Below, piece after piece: positions 7,015-16,428 of a DNA stretch of 64,000 nt. Below the pieces are notes generated by a model. The model made no database searches. It saw only the letters and a program-made list of their open reading frames with translations, and had not been told where the DNA came from. Source of the stretch: Chlorogloeopsis fritschii. Its GTDB lineage: Bacteria > Cyanobacteriota > Cyanobacteriia > Cyanobacteriales > Nostocaceae. Numbering within the stretch: the stretch's first letter is position 1; each line of letters starts with the position of its first letter. Position numbers and translations under genes: made by a program. The stretch lies in assembly GCF_043099315.1 (NCBI RefSeq), contig NZ_CP170746.1. One strand, written 5' to 3'.

Positions 7015-9993
7015 TTAGATGTCACGATTGCGAAGGGTAAAAGCTGTAAGCTTTAGCCAGTGTTGCACTTCTGAATCTCTATCAATCTCAGAAGTTGTTT
7101 CCCATAAAGCCCCTAGAAACTCAGCTAAATTCTGCTGAAATTGGTTTTTGGCAACTTCATCTCCAAGGAATTGATCGCGCCGATCGCAAAATGCTTTTGT
7201 CCAAGGTGCGATCGCTTCTTTTAGAGGTGCGGGATGCTGGCTCCAAAGACTGGCGGCTTGTTCAAAAATGGCAGCATCTAGTCTCTTATATTCTTGGGAA
7301 AAGGGTTTGAGAGTAAGTTTCTGCCACTGATGGAATACTTGGAACTTCGTAGTTGCCTTTAAAATATTGCCATTGCCATACAAAACCCGAACTTGCACCG
7401 CGTCTTTTTGTGAACCCTCAGGAGATTTGTGTTCCTTGGCTTTTTTTTCTGCTTCCCAGAGATTTTCTAGGGCGATCGCTAATGGTACGGAATGATGGGC
7501 AATTACTATACCAAAGCTAATAGTGGCTACTCTACCCATCGTGAATAGAGGACGTTTGGCTATTCGTATTTCTGTTAGCGAAGAGGATTTAGCTGGGGAA
7601 TTATACTGCCAGTAATCACCTTCATTATTAAACTCACCTCTAGGGTCTCGATCGCCTCGAAAGCATTGGCGGATATCCCATAACCACTTATCCCATTCCC
7701 AAAGATTGGTGTAAGCTAAGACATCATCGCCACCACCATAAATTAAGCGCCCAGCGTAACGCTGTTCAGTCAGATAGGGAACTAATTGATTAGAAAAGTC
7801 TAATAGGGCACGACTGAGGGCATTATGAGTAGATGGCCCCATACGTTTTTTGACTTCCAAAAAGTTTTTCAAGCTGTCTTGAGATACCGATAACCCTGAA
7901 GGAATGTAATCTCGATAATTTTGCAGCTTTTCACCTTTTAGCCATTTACTCATATCATCGCCATCACCTGCGGCTAACACATACCAATTAGCCGGGTTAT
8001 TATTCGGATAGTATTGAGATAAAGTTGTTTCAATTAGATTGCGATAGTTATTTCTCTCCTCTTCAGGAATATTTAAATCTTCTATCAACCAGCCTGAATT
8101 TAAAAATCGCGGATGGAACTGTGCTAATTTTGCATCTTCATTTTCATCAATCCAGGGAATACCCCATTTTTCTGTAATTACATCTGGAACAGTATTCTTT
8201 TCTTTTATTAATAAGTTTTTTACAGCCCTACAAGCATCATTAAACTTGTTTAGCTGTTGGCGATCGCTATTTTTTAAATAACCCGCGACACCTGAAGTTA
8301 AATCAGGGTAAGAAGCGGCAATTTGCTCCTCAGATAATTGCAACAAATTGGGTAAAATTTTATGTAATCCTCGCTTCACAGTCTCCGTTGCATTTAGCTG
8401 TTCTCTACCATCAAATAATCCTGCGTGCTTTTCCCAGAGTTTTTTCGTTTCGCCTTCAGTTATCCAATCCTGACCGGGATGTACCACTGGCCCAATGCCA
8501 GAGACGGTAGAACGCGGGCCAAATGCTGTGGGAATTTGCCAATTACGAGCGTTTTTTACTGCTGCTAGCCCATATCGATTGGCATCAAAAATATGTGCCC
8601 ACCAAGACCCAACATTGACACTAAATTTTCTTCCTTGTCTTTCCCAACGCTGCTGATATGCATCTCTGAGAAAGTCAATTTCTTTGTCTAGAAATAGTTT
8701 TTGAGGATGGTTATTTAATAAGTTATATGCTTGATTTTGAGCATCTAGCCAAGGGGTAAATTCTGCTTCTCTGTCTAGAGGAATTGCCGCATTTTTTAGT
8801 GGTTCGCCTTCTTTACCAATGGGTAAAGCCGTCCAATAAAACTGCCATTGGGATTGTAACCAATCTTTCCAGGTACGACTATCAGCTTGTAAATCTGGCA
8901 TCCAGCGGCGATGATTTTTTAACTCCGTCAAAACTAAATGGCTGATTTGTTGCCACTCTTTTAAAAGAGTCTGCTTGGCGGTTTGCATCGCTGCTTGGAC
9001 TTTATCTTTTGGCAGAACTAACACCAATACATTGGGAAATCCTGCTGTTAGGAGTGAATCTGCTGCCGGTTTATCTATCCATTGAGCAAATTCTGGAGCT
9101 TTTTCTACTGTTTCTAATAATAACCAGCGATCGATTAAAGGCTGTTGGTAAAGGCTGGGGTAAAGTAAGCTATCAGGCCCGTATTGCAAGGCTAGTTGCC
9201 AGCAGACTTTAGCTGAAAGATAGTGCAAAAGCCAAGAACCTGCCCAAAAATCCCGCATTTTGCGACTGGCTTTAATTAGTTCTTGAACTGGGCTAAAAGT
9301 GAAGCTAGCTAAATAAGGATGAGGTAAGGCTTTATTTGCAGGCCAATGTTTAATTTCCGCTTCTGTTAAGTCATATCCTGCTAAAGCACCAGCAAGGGCA
9401 GCAGTTATACTAGCATGACTCCAAATCGAACTATCTGGTAGCCGAGTTTCTGCCGGCATCAGCATCAAGGATTCATCATTAAATTCCTGGCAAGCAACTT
9501 CTGGTAAACAACGCCATAACCACCAAAACATTAATTTTGGACATTGTTTGATAGCTGACGGTATTGCTTCTAGTAGCTTTTGCTCTTTAGCGTCTAAGTA
9601 TTCTTTTCTATTTGCTAACAGTTCTGAATGTTGCTTAATTTTAAAGTCGCGTTTCTCTCCAGAGAGCAAATGTTTTATTTCTAAGCCTTTGTTACGGTCG
9701 TTGCTAGGAGCATAATTTATACTTTGCGTGACGCTACCAATGGCACCGCGATCGCTTGCTGAAGAGATATAGTCTGCCAGCTTAATATGTTCCAAGATTT
9801 TACCCTGAGACTGTTCTGGGTTCCAGCCATTGTTCACCCAGTTCTGCATTACTTCTAGTTGTTGCCAGAAACTATTGCTACCTCGGCCAGTATTATTATG
9901 TAAAGCTTTCAGCACAGGATCGTGGAGTAAACCCCAGATTTTAGCTTGCCAGTATGCTTCCGACACAGGTGAAATTCCTTGTAGTCCATACAT
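7015..9993 (-). CDS. cmr2: Cas10/Cmr2, large subunit with HD and palm cyclase domains
   Basis: This 992-aa protein is the signature subunit of type III systems. An HD-nuclease-type motif lies at the N-terminus (LLHDP, H24-D25). The palm domains carry AAGDGDDMSKWLKG near residue 671 and the cyclase motif GGDDV at residues 754-758. The GGDD site makes cyclic oligoadenylate from ATP when target RNA is bound, and the HD site cuts single-stranded DNA; both look intact here. It is the first gene of the leftward cmr operon, with about 240 bp of non-coding sequence between its start and the CRISPR array. The cOA product would be the ligand for the CARF-HEPN protein at the end of the operon. Confidence 0.92.
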   Translation of the reverse strand: MYGLQGISPVSEAYWQAKIWGLLHDPVLKALHNNTGRGSNSFWQQLEVMQNWVNNGWNPEQSQGKILEHIKLADYISSASDRGAIGSVTQSINYAPSNDRNKGLEIKHLLSGEKRDFKIKQHSELLANRKEYLDAKEQKLLEAIPSAIKQCPKLMFWWLWRCLPEVACQEFNDESLMLMPAETRLPDSSIWSHASITAALAGALAGYDLTEAEIKHWPANKALPHPYLASFTFSPVQELIKASRKMRDFWAGSWLLHYLSAKVCWQLALQYGPDSLLYPSLYQQPLIDRWLLLETVEKAPEFAQWIDKPAADSLLTAGFPNVLVLVLPKDKVQAAMQTAKQTLLKEWQQISHLVLTELKNHRRWMPDLQADSRTWKDWLQSQWQFYWTALPIGKEGEPLKNAAIPLDREAEFTPWLDAQNQAYNLLNNHPQKLFLDKEIDFLRDAYQQRWERQGRKFSVNVGSWWAHIFDANRYGLAAVKNARNWQIPTAFGPRSTVSGIGPVVHPGQDWITEGETKKLWEKHAGLFDGREQLNATETVKRGLHKILPNLLQLSEEQIAASYPDLTSGVAGYLKNSDRQQLNKFNDACRAVKNLLIKEKNTVPDVITEKWGIPWIDENEDAKLAQFHPRFLNSGWLIEDLNIPEEERNNYRNLIETTLSQYYPNNNPANWYVLAAGDGDDMSKWLKGEKLQNYRDYIPSGLSVSQDSLKNFLEVKKRMGPSTHNALSRALLDFSNQLVPYLTEQRYAGRLIYGGGDDVLAYTNLWEWDKWLWDIRQCFRGDRDPRGEFNNEGDYWQYNSPAKSSSLTEIRIAKRPLFTMGRVATISFGIVIAHHSVPLAIALENLWEAEKKAKEHKSPEGSQKDAVQVRVLYGNGNILKATTKFQVFHQWQKLTLKPFSQEYKRLDAAIFEQAASLWSQHPAPLKEAIAPWTKAFCDRRDQFLGDEVAKNQFQQNLAEFLGALWETTSEIDRDSEVQHWLKLTAFTLRNRDI

Positions 9994-10236
9994 TGGCTAT
10001 TGTATAAATTGATATTCATATTTGTCTAATAACAGTATATATTCTGAAATAATTATTTAAGTCGAGGATATCCTTTAGTGGTAAGGCTTTGAGCGAAGTA
10101 GCTCAAGTTTGGATAAATATTTTCTTATTTATTGACTTTTTTGGGTAATTATGCATAGTTGCGCTAGTAAAAAGCCTTCGCGAGTGCGAAGTTGCGTTGA
10201 CTCGTACACGGCGATCGCTGCTTCTTCGCCAGGTAG
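9994..10236. promoter_or_regulatory. region between cas10 and the trailer end of the CRISPR array
   Basis: This 243-bp stretch must contain the promoter of the cmr operon and the end of the leftward array transcript. A hairpin TTGAGC-GAAGTA-GCTCAA lies at 10089-10106 and could end the array transcript, although it lacks a T-tract on that strand. AT-rich sequence just before cas10 is promoter-like, but no clear -35/-10 pair is claimed. One HIP1 site is present at about 10211. Confidence 0.4.
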
Positions 10237-13200
10237 CTTTCCAATCAATTATTTTCTCTAGCGAGTAGAGACAAGATTTAAGAGAAGGTCTTGATTCATA
10301 TCATTCAAGTTTCCAATCAATAATTTTCTCTAGCGAGTAGAGACAACCAGCATTACATTTATCGGTAACTTGTCTGAATATTTCCAATCAATTATTTTCT
10401 CTAGCGAGTAGAGACAAATGGCTATTCAAATTTGGCGATCGCCCAATTGAATTTCCAATCAATTATTTTCTCTAGCGAGTAGAGACAAAGAGAACAGTTT
10501 ATAAGAGAGATAGAAACTAAGTTTCCAATCAATTATTTTCTCTAGCGAGTAGAGACACCAGAAAAACGGACAAAAAGATCCGTAAGCAAAAGATGTGTTT
10601 CCAATCAATTATTTTCTCTAGCGAGTAGAGACCTTGGTTACTATTGCACCTGCTCAAGCTAATCCAAAGTTTCCAATCAATTATTTTCTCTAGCGAGTAG
10701 AGACCTCATACTCATCCATGTAATTAATCTCATTCATTGAAGTTTCCAATCAATTATTTTCTCTAGCGAGTAGAGACTACAGCACAAAACGCAATTGAGG
10801 GGTTGTCTGCACCAGTAAGTTTCCAATCAATTATTTTCTCTAGCGAGTAGAGACCAAAGAAGAATTAAAAACTTTCAATGAAATAGTTAAGTTTCCAATC
10901 AATTATTTTCTCTAGCGAGTAGAGACAATTTTCAGACACGCACAAGCATCTGCAAGCGAACACGAGTTTCCAATCAATTATTTTCTCTAGCGAGTAGAGA
11001 CAGTTTCTAGAGTCAGCTTATTATTTAGCTGGTATAGAGTTTCCAATCAATTATTTTCTCTAGCGAGTAGAGACTTAGGTCTTTCTGGCTATTCTCCTGA
11101 AGCTGCTGAGTTTCCAATCAATTATTTTCTCTAGCGAGTAGAGACGAGGTGGGTTGATCCTAAAAGCTCCTCTGAATTTATCACGTTTCCAATCAATTAT
11201 TTTCTCTAGCGAGTAGAGACTTGATGAAAACTCCAGGTAATGAACAAGATGCCCACTTGTTGTTTCCAATCAATTATTTTCTCTAGCGAGTAGAGACGAT
11301 TAAGTTTCAGATTCTGGAGAAAGATTTCTCTAAGGTTTCCAATCAATTATTTTCTCTAGCGAGTAGAGACTATTAGATGTTGTACGATTTGGAAGTCATA
11401 CAACACGTTTCCAATCAATTATTTTCTCTAGCGAGTAGAGACCAACATCAACCATCCTCTCAATCTCAGCGGATCCTAGTTTCCAATCAATTATTTTCTC
11501 TAGCGAGTAGAGACCTCCTCGTGATGCGGTAGACGAAGAGGAATTAATTGATGTTTCCAATCAATTATTTTCTCTAGCGAGTAGAGACTGTAAAAACAGG
11601 AACTAAACTAAAGTCTTTTGACCAACGTTTCCAATCAATTATTTTCTCTAGCGAGTAGAGACTCCGGATCAATCTTACGCGGGCGCGGCACTAAAAACGT
11701 TTCCAATCAATTATTTTCTCTAGCGAGTAGAGACACACTCCACTAAATCCTCAAGGCGGTCATCTTCTCCGTTTCCAATCAATTATTTTCTCTAGCGAGT
11801 AGAGACGTGGTTCTGTGGTGCAGAAGATGAATACTGTTTTGGGTTTCCAATCAATTATTTTCTCTAGCGAGTAGAGACATGTTTTTGAGGTGGACGCAGC
11901 TAGTAATAAGTTTCCAATCAATTATTTTCTCTAGCGAGTAGAGACCCTCCTCATACATTGGGTTTTCGGATAGGCTCTAAGAGAGTTTCCAATCAATTAT
12001 TTTCTCTAGCGAGTAGAGACTCTGCTCTAGTTCCCATAGTATGGGTTCCCCATTGTTTCCAATCAATTATTTTCTCTAGCGAGTAGAGACGGCAAGAAAA
12101 CCCCACTGTTCATGCCTCCTGTCTGGGAGGTTTCCAATCAATTATTTTCTCTAGCGAGTAGAGACGACCCCTTAGCCCTGGCTTATTCATTGTCTATCCT
12201 CCAACGTTTCCAATCAATTATTTTCTCTAGCGAGTAGAGACCGCAAAGTCTTAACAACTCCCCGCGCACGTATCAAGGTTTCCAATCAATTATTTTCTCT
12301 AGCGAGTAGAGACCCGTTACACACAAGCCAGTAATGGTCGTATTCTGGGTGTTTCCAATCAATTATTTTCTCTAGCGAGTAGAGACATACTTTAAGTTAT
12401 TGGGAAGTAGAAAAATTATTTTCTGTTTCCAATCAATTATTTTCTCTAGCGAGTAGAGACAGTAATAAAAAATATGCAGACAACAAAGCCTTATGAGTTT
12501 CCAATCAATTATTTTCTCTAGCGAGTAGAGACAATTCAACTGAATTACCTTCTACTGTCAATGCTCAGTATGTTTCCAATCAATTATTTTCTCTAGCGAG
12601 TAGAGACCCTGATTTGATTCATTGTTTACTGCATATTTTAAGTGTTTCCAATCAATTATTTTCTCTAGCGAGTAGAGACTTTCAATTTATTGAAGAAGTT
12701 GCCTTTGCTCTTAGAGGTTTCCAATCAATTATTTTCTCTAGCGAGTAGAGACAGAAGCGATCGCAAAGCTCATGAAATTGTTCAACGTTTCCAATCAATT
12801 ATTTTCTCTAGCGAGTAGAGACTTCATCACATTAGACAGAAAAATCATTAACTCTGAAGTTTCCAATCAATTATTTTCTCTAGCGAGTAGAGACATCTTG
12901 CAGGCCTTGGCGGCGGCGCCGGCCTTGGCCGCGTCGGGTTTCCAATCAATTATTTTCTCTAGCGAGTAGAGACTCGCCGGGCTTGAGGCAGGCGGCTATG
13001 CGGTGCTCGTTTCCAATCAATTATTTTCTCTAGCGAGTAGAGACTCAAGACGAGCACACGGCAGACGCGCCACATCCGCTCCTACCGTTTCCAATCAATT
13101 ATTTTCTCTAGCGAGTAGAGACTATTTTCGGCGAAGAGGTAGAAGTGCTTAAAGGCCGTTTCCAATCAATTATTTTCTCTAGCGAGTAGAGACAATTGTG

Positions 13201-13265
13201 TCTCTACCCACTCAGAGTATGGCTTTGAGGTTTCCAATCAATTATTTTCTCTAGCGAGTAGAGAC
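10237..13265 (-). CRISPR. CRISPR array, 42 repeats of 36 bp, 41 spacers of 31-43 bp
   Basis: The + strand repeat begins GTTTCCAATCAATTATTTTC and ends TCTAGCGAGTAGAGAC (36 bp). On the - strand it starts GTCTCTAC and ends ATTGGAAAC, the polarity expected for type III crRNAs with an 8-nt 5' tag, so the array is probably transcribed leftward. Degeneration supports this: at the left end, repeats at 10237, 10380 and 10451 differ in the first + strand base and the repeat at 10309 has an internal T-to-A change, while the other repeats, including the last at 13230, look identical. The leader is therefore at the right, next to cas2. Spacer lengths range from 31 (11879-11909) to 43 (12895-12937). The only internal repeat stem is CTCTA/TAGAG. 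Open frames across the array are artefacts of repeats. Confidence 0.98.
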
Positions 13266-13450
13266 CCCTTTATCTTAAACCCTTACCCGGTAAGGAGTCC
13301 AGAGACGCTTTGCGACCGATCCGATTTTTCTACCCATAACTGCCAATAAATCAGAACAAAAAACGAATGAAACCCTTACGGGACAAGCCAACGGCCGATT
13401 CTACGAATTTGCGTTATTTCAGCCATTTTTGCAATCGGCCGCAGCAACAG
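13266..13450 (-). promoter_or_regulatory. CRISPR leader with palindromes and a 10-bp direct repeat
   Basis: This 185-bp stretch lies between the leader-proximal repeat and the cas2 stop. It contains a palindrome CCTTACC-C-GGTAAGG (13281-13295) 15 bp from the last repeat, a direct repeat AAACCCTTAC at 13277-13286 and 13370-13379, and a 9-bp inverted repeat CGGCCGATT/AATCGGCCG at 13392-13400 and 13433-13441, just past the cas2 stop. The inverted repeat could be a cas2 terminator or an integration-related leader element. A promoter for leftward array transcription must lie here but cannot be pinpointed. Confidence 0.65.
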
Positions 13451-13729
13451 CTAAATAATAGTTGAACCAGGCATTTCTGTCACTGGAGGCCCACCCCAAA
13501 CTTGAATTTGATTTAAAGTGTGAGCCGACAAAGGATAAAAACGTATTTTATCCTCCGATAACTTTACTTTCTTCCGCAATCGCTGATGTAACTCATTATA
13601 TTGTGAAGTTGTCAACACACATTCAAAAACACTGTACTGTACTCGAATTCCGTAGCCTTCCAACAAATCTGAGACTTTTTTACGCCGCTTATCGCAAGGA
13701 ATATCATAAGCTACCACATACAAAAGCAT
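13451..13729 (-). CDS. cas2: Cas2, adaptation endoribonuclease-fold protein
   Basis: The 92-aa protein has the Cas2 ferredoxin-like start LYVVAYDIPCDKRRKKV with the conserved Asp at the end of strand 1 (D9), then GYGIRVQYSVFEC, and a C-terminal strand. Cas2 dimers bridge two Cas1 dimers in the spacer-integration complex. The gene is 4 bp downstream of cas1 and its stop lies 185 bp from the array, so the adaptation module abuts the leader. Length and motifs are normal. An antisense open frame over the same bases is a shadow. Confidence 0.95.
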   Translation of the reverse strand: MLLYVVAYDIPCDKRRKKVSDLLEGYGIRVQYSVFECVLTTSQYNELHQRLRKKVKLSEDKIRFYPLSAHTLNQIQVWGGPPVTEMPGSTII

Positions 13730-13733
13730 AAAA

Positions 13734-14726
13734 TTAGCGAATCAGATAAGGCTGATAAACCTGTGCTGGATTATAGACAAATTGCTTATAAGCTTTCACC
13801 TGAGTGGTAAGAAGATGCCATCGTGGTTGCTTGTCTCCACCATCTATTTGTACTTCCTCCTCCATACGTTGTAAAAAAGCTTTTAAATATTTTTTTCTTC
13901 CCAAATCATTGAGATAACAACCTCCATCCCGGTATTCAAAATCATTCTGAGCATCCATGACATTTTTATTCACCAGCCATAGCACTAGAGAATCCACAAT
14001 TGGTGCACGAAACTCCTCAATTAAATCAGAAGCAAGAGCAGCATGACGTTCTGAGCCTTCGTGCAAACAGGCGTAATAAGGATCGAGTCCCTGGAGTTCA
14101 ATTAATGCCAGCAAGTGATTCCAAAGTACCTGATACCCAAAACTTAATATGGCATTTACAGGGTTTCCGGGAGGACGACGGCTACGTCCCACAAACACAA
14201 ATTCAGGATTTGTCAAGCATTCGCCAAATACAGAGAAATACTGTGCTGCACCTGCACCTTCAAAACCCATGAGCCGCTCCCAGTTATCAGCAGTCGCCGC
14301 TTGCGAAACCAGGTGATCTAAATTTTGTAGCACTTTTGAAAGCAACTCAGACTCTTGCCGTCGTCGCTGCCGCCGCAACAGAACTCGACTATTTTTTAAC
14401 TTTGCCTGTACGATCGCTCTAGCAGTAATTAGCCGTTCCACCTGTGTCAGTTGTTGCTGATAGCGGCATAATTGTCGATACCCCCGTCCAATTGGTAAAA
14501 TCCGCCCATAACAGTATCCCATGCGCGAAAGGTAGACAATGGGAATCTCTCTCCACAAGCAAGCCCGAATCGCTTGTGTGCTGACTTGCGACTTGCCAAA
14601 AATCAAAATCTGTTCCAATAGCGGTAGCTGTACCTGACCCTGAACTATCTCTCCCTGTTTGACAATTAACGTTTCTTTTTGCAGTGAAACATAGCAATTT
14701 TGCTGAGACACATAGAGAGTTCTCAT
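13734..14726 (-). CDS. cas1: Cas1, CRISPR integrase
   Basis: The 330-aa protein has the Cas1 N-terminal beta domain and the helical catalytic domain with the metal-binding set: Glu in FEGAGAAQYFSVFGE, His in LHEGSERHAALA and the acidic SDLIEEFRAPIVD segment. Cas1 catalyses insertion of new spacers at the leader-repeat junction. It is not fused to a reverse transcriptase. It lies 5 bp downstream of the Csx18-like gene and 4 bp upstream of cas2, which indicates one operon. Because no other cas1 is near, this module probably serves the adjacent type III-B array. Confidence 0.95.
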   Translation of the reverse strand: MRTLYVSQQNCYVSLQKETLIVKQGEIVQGQVQLPLLEQILIFGKSQVSTQAIRACLWREIPIVYLSRMGYCYGRILPIGRGYRQLCRYQQQLTQVERLITARAIVQAKLKNSRVLLRRQRRRQESELLSKVLQNLDHLVSQAATADNWERLMGFEGAGAAQYFSVFGECLTNPEFVFVGRSRRPPGNPVNAILSFGYQVLWNHLLALIELQGLDPYYACLHEGSERHAALASDLIEEFRAPIVDSLVLWLVNKNVMDAQNDFEYRDGGCYLNDLGRKKYLKAFLQRMEEEVQIDGGDKQPRWHLLTTQVKAYKQFVYNPAQVYQPYLIR

Positions 14727-14731
14727 GATTT

Positions 14732-15016
14732 CTACCTCCAGCGCCGGAATGCAGATGGCCGTCGCTGACGAGCAAGATTGTACTTTGGGGAGCCAGAATC
14801 GGAAATTAAATCAGCATTCCCTGCTGGTTCTAACCAACCAATTACTCGATCTGCCACACTGGAGACTATATAAGTAGTGAATGTCACTAGTACCGTATTG
14901 ATAATCACAGCCGCTAGACCCAAAGGTGCAATCAGCAAAATGACAAGGGTAATGCTGCCAGTAGAAACAGATACTAAAATGTTACGTACTCTAGAAGCAC
15001 GAGGCGAGATATACAT
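14732..15016 (-). CDS. small membrane protein of the adaptation operon, Csx18-like
   Basis: This 94-aa protein opens with MYISPRASRVRN, then has two hydrophobic stretches (ITLVILLIAPLGLAAVIINT and a second around TYIVSSVADRVIGWL), and ends in a basic, Arg-rich tail. It matches my recollection of the small cyanobacterial CRISPR-associated family called Csx18, found next to cas1; its function is unknown. It is the first gene of the leftward csx18-cas1-cas2 operon, 5 bp before cas1 and divergent from the WYL regulator. The membrane character is seen in the sequence; the family name is from memory. Confidence 0.65.
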   Translation of the reverse strand: MYISPRASRVRNILVSVSTGSITLVILLIAPLGLAAVIINTVLVTFTTYIVSSVADRVIGWLEPAGNADLISDSGSPKYNLARQRRPSAFRRWR

Positions 15017-15088
15017 ATTGATAAACTGTTAATTTATACAGGCTGATAATTACCAAGTTATTGGATTAGTAAAAATCAAGCTCTTAAA

Positions 15089-15111
15089 AGCCAATAATTG
15101 TATTTTTGGCT
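15089..15111. promoter_or_regulatory. inverted repeat in the csx18/WYL divergent region, possible operator
   Basis: AGCCAA and TTGGCT are separated by 11 bp in the intergenic region shared by the leftward adaptation operon and the rightward WYL gene. A second palindrome, AAAAGCTTTT, lies at about 15125-15134. The position suits an operator, but six-base arms are weak evidence. Confidence 0.3.
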
Positions 15112-15231
15112 CAAACTTGTCTAAAAGCTTTTATACAGAGCGTTAGATTGATACAAAATTTGACAAGATAATATTTTTTACCTTTGGACACCCAAGTTCT
15201 ACATCTCGTAAACTGGAAAAGCATCACATCT

Positions 15232-16428
15232 ATGCCGAAAAAATCTACTTCCCATTCCTACGGTGATGTCAAAGCTTTTGAACGGTTAATGCTGCTGATT
15301 GCAACTTTACTAAAGCACCCAGGTGTAGGTAGTCCAGAGTTTATGGAGTCAAGCGATCGCGAACACCATAATTCCCTCCAGCAAGTTCAACTTTGCCTAC
15401 AAAATCTCGCAGTTTCCTACGGAGTAGAGTTACCTAAAGGTTATCCTTCCATTCCCACACTCCGTAAAGACCTAGAAACCTTACGCCGCTACGGTATTCT
15501 CGAAGACCGGATGTATCGCTGGGGATACTATTTAGGTACTGGTGCCATGTCGCAAGAAGAATTGAAAGTAGCTTTCAATGCTTTGGCATCTCAAGCAAAA
15601 TACCAAGGTGATGGACTTTTGCGGCGTATTTACCAAACTCTCAGCAAAAGATTGCGGGGCTTGGATTTAGAACTTCAAGGCGAATTTTTTTATCCCGTTA
15701 GACAGCATCTCAATCGCGCCATAGTCTATACAGATCCAGAAGAAATGGCAGCCTTAGGGCAAAATCGAGATACTCTATTTCATCAGTTGGCAGTTTTAGA
15801 AAAAGCGATTTGCCAAGGGCAGACGATTGAAATCTCTCGCGGTAGCGATCCCTACGGTCATAGCCGCATTGGCCCACAACGAGTAGTACCACTACAGTTA
15901 ATTTATCAAGATATTGCTTGGTATTTGCTCTACGAACATTATGAAAATGGGCATTTAGCAATTGGGCGTTTGAATCGCTTTAAAAATTACTGTCAAGTTT
16001 TGAACGAGTCAGGCAGAGGTTTAGAGGCGCAAAGAAATAGTCTTGCTAAAGCTTACCAATTACTAGAAAATGGCTGGGGCTTGTATTTAGGAGAACCACC
16101 AGAGCAACAACTAGAACTCCAAGGAAAGTTAGAGTTAATCACAGCCAAAGTGCGTTTTTTTCCTCCAGTGGCAACTTTTATTCAGGAAGGGGAACTGCGC
16201 CATCTCAAGCAGAAAATCGTCTTGGGTGCCAAAAATGCAACTACTGGTAAACCTAGCTATGTAGATTATGTAGTCTCCCTACCACCTCGCTCATTAGATG
16301 AGTTTAGTATTTGGGTTAATCGCTACATGGATAAAGCACGAGTTATTTCCCCTCCCCAATTGGTAGAGAAGCACCATCAAGCTGCTAAGGCTTTACTCGC
16401 CCAATACCAATACAATTCAATAGAATAG
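15232..16428 (+). CDS. WYL-domain transcriptional regulator
   Basis: From the chosen ATG (MPKKSTSHSYGDVKAFERL) the protein is about 398 aa; the frame stays open from a TTG at 15184, and neither start has a strong RBS. The N-terminal third looks like a winged-helix DNA-binding region (PSIPTLRKDLETLRRYGIL). The central part contains the WYL-type segment VVPLQLIYQDIAWYLLYEH followed by GRLNRFKNYCQV. WYL proteins sense ligands, often nucleotides, and many regulate CRISPR loci. It is divergent from the csx18-cas1-cas2 operon across about 215 bp, so control of the adaptation genes is likely but inferred. An inverted repeat AGCCAA-N11-TTGGCT (15089-15111) in the shared region is a possible operator. 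Confidence 0.8.
   Translation: MPKKSTSHSYGDVKAFERLMLLIATLLKHPGVGSPEFMESSDREHHNSLQQVQLCLQNLAVSYGVELPKGYPSIPTLRKDLETLRRYGILEDRMYRWGYYLGTGAMSQEELKVAFNALASQAKYQGDGLLRRIYQTLSKRLRGLDLELQGEFFYPVRQHLNRAIVYTDPEEMAALGQNRDTLFHQLAVLEKAICQGQTIEISRGSDPYGHSRIGPQRVVPLQLIYQDIAWYLLYEHYENGHLAIGRLNRFKNYCQVLNESGRGLEAQRNSLAKAYQLLENGWGLYLGEPPEQQLELQGKLELITAKVRFFPPVATFIQEGELRHLKQKIVLGAKNATTGKPSYVDYVVSLPPRSLDEFSIWVNRYMDKARVISPPQLVEKHHQAAKALLAQYQYNSIE

Noticed and set aside
11075..12969. Open frames of about 64 codons inside the CRISPR array
   Set aside because: They consist of translated repeats and spacers (the same residues recur each unit) and have no RBS.
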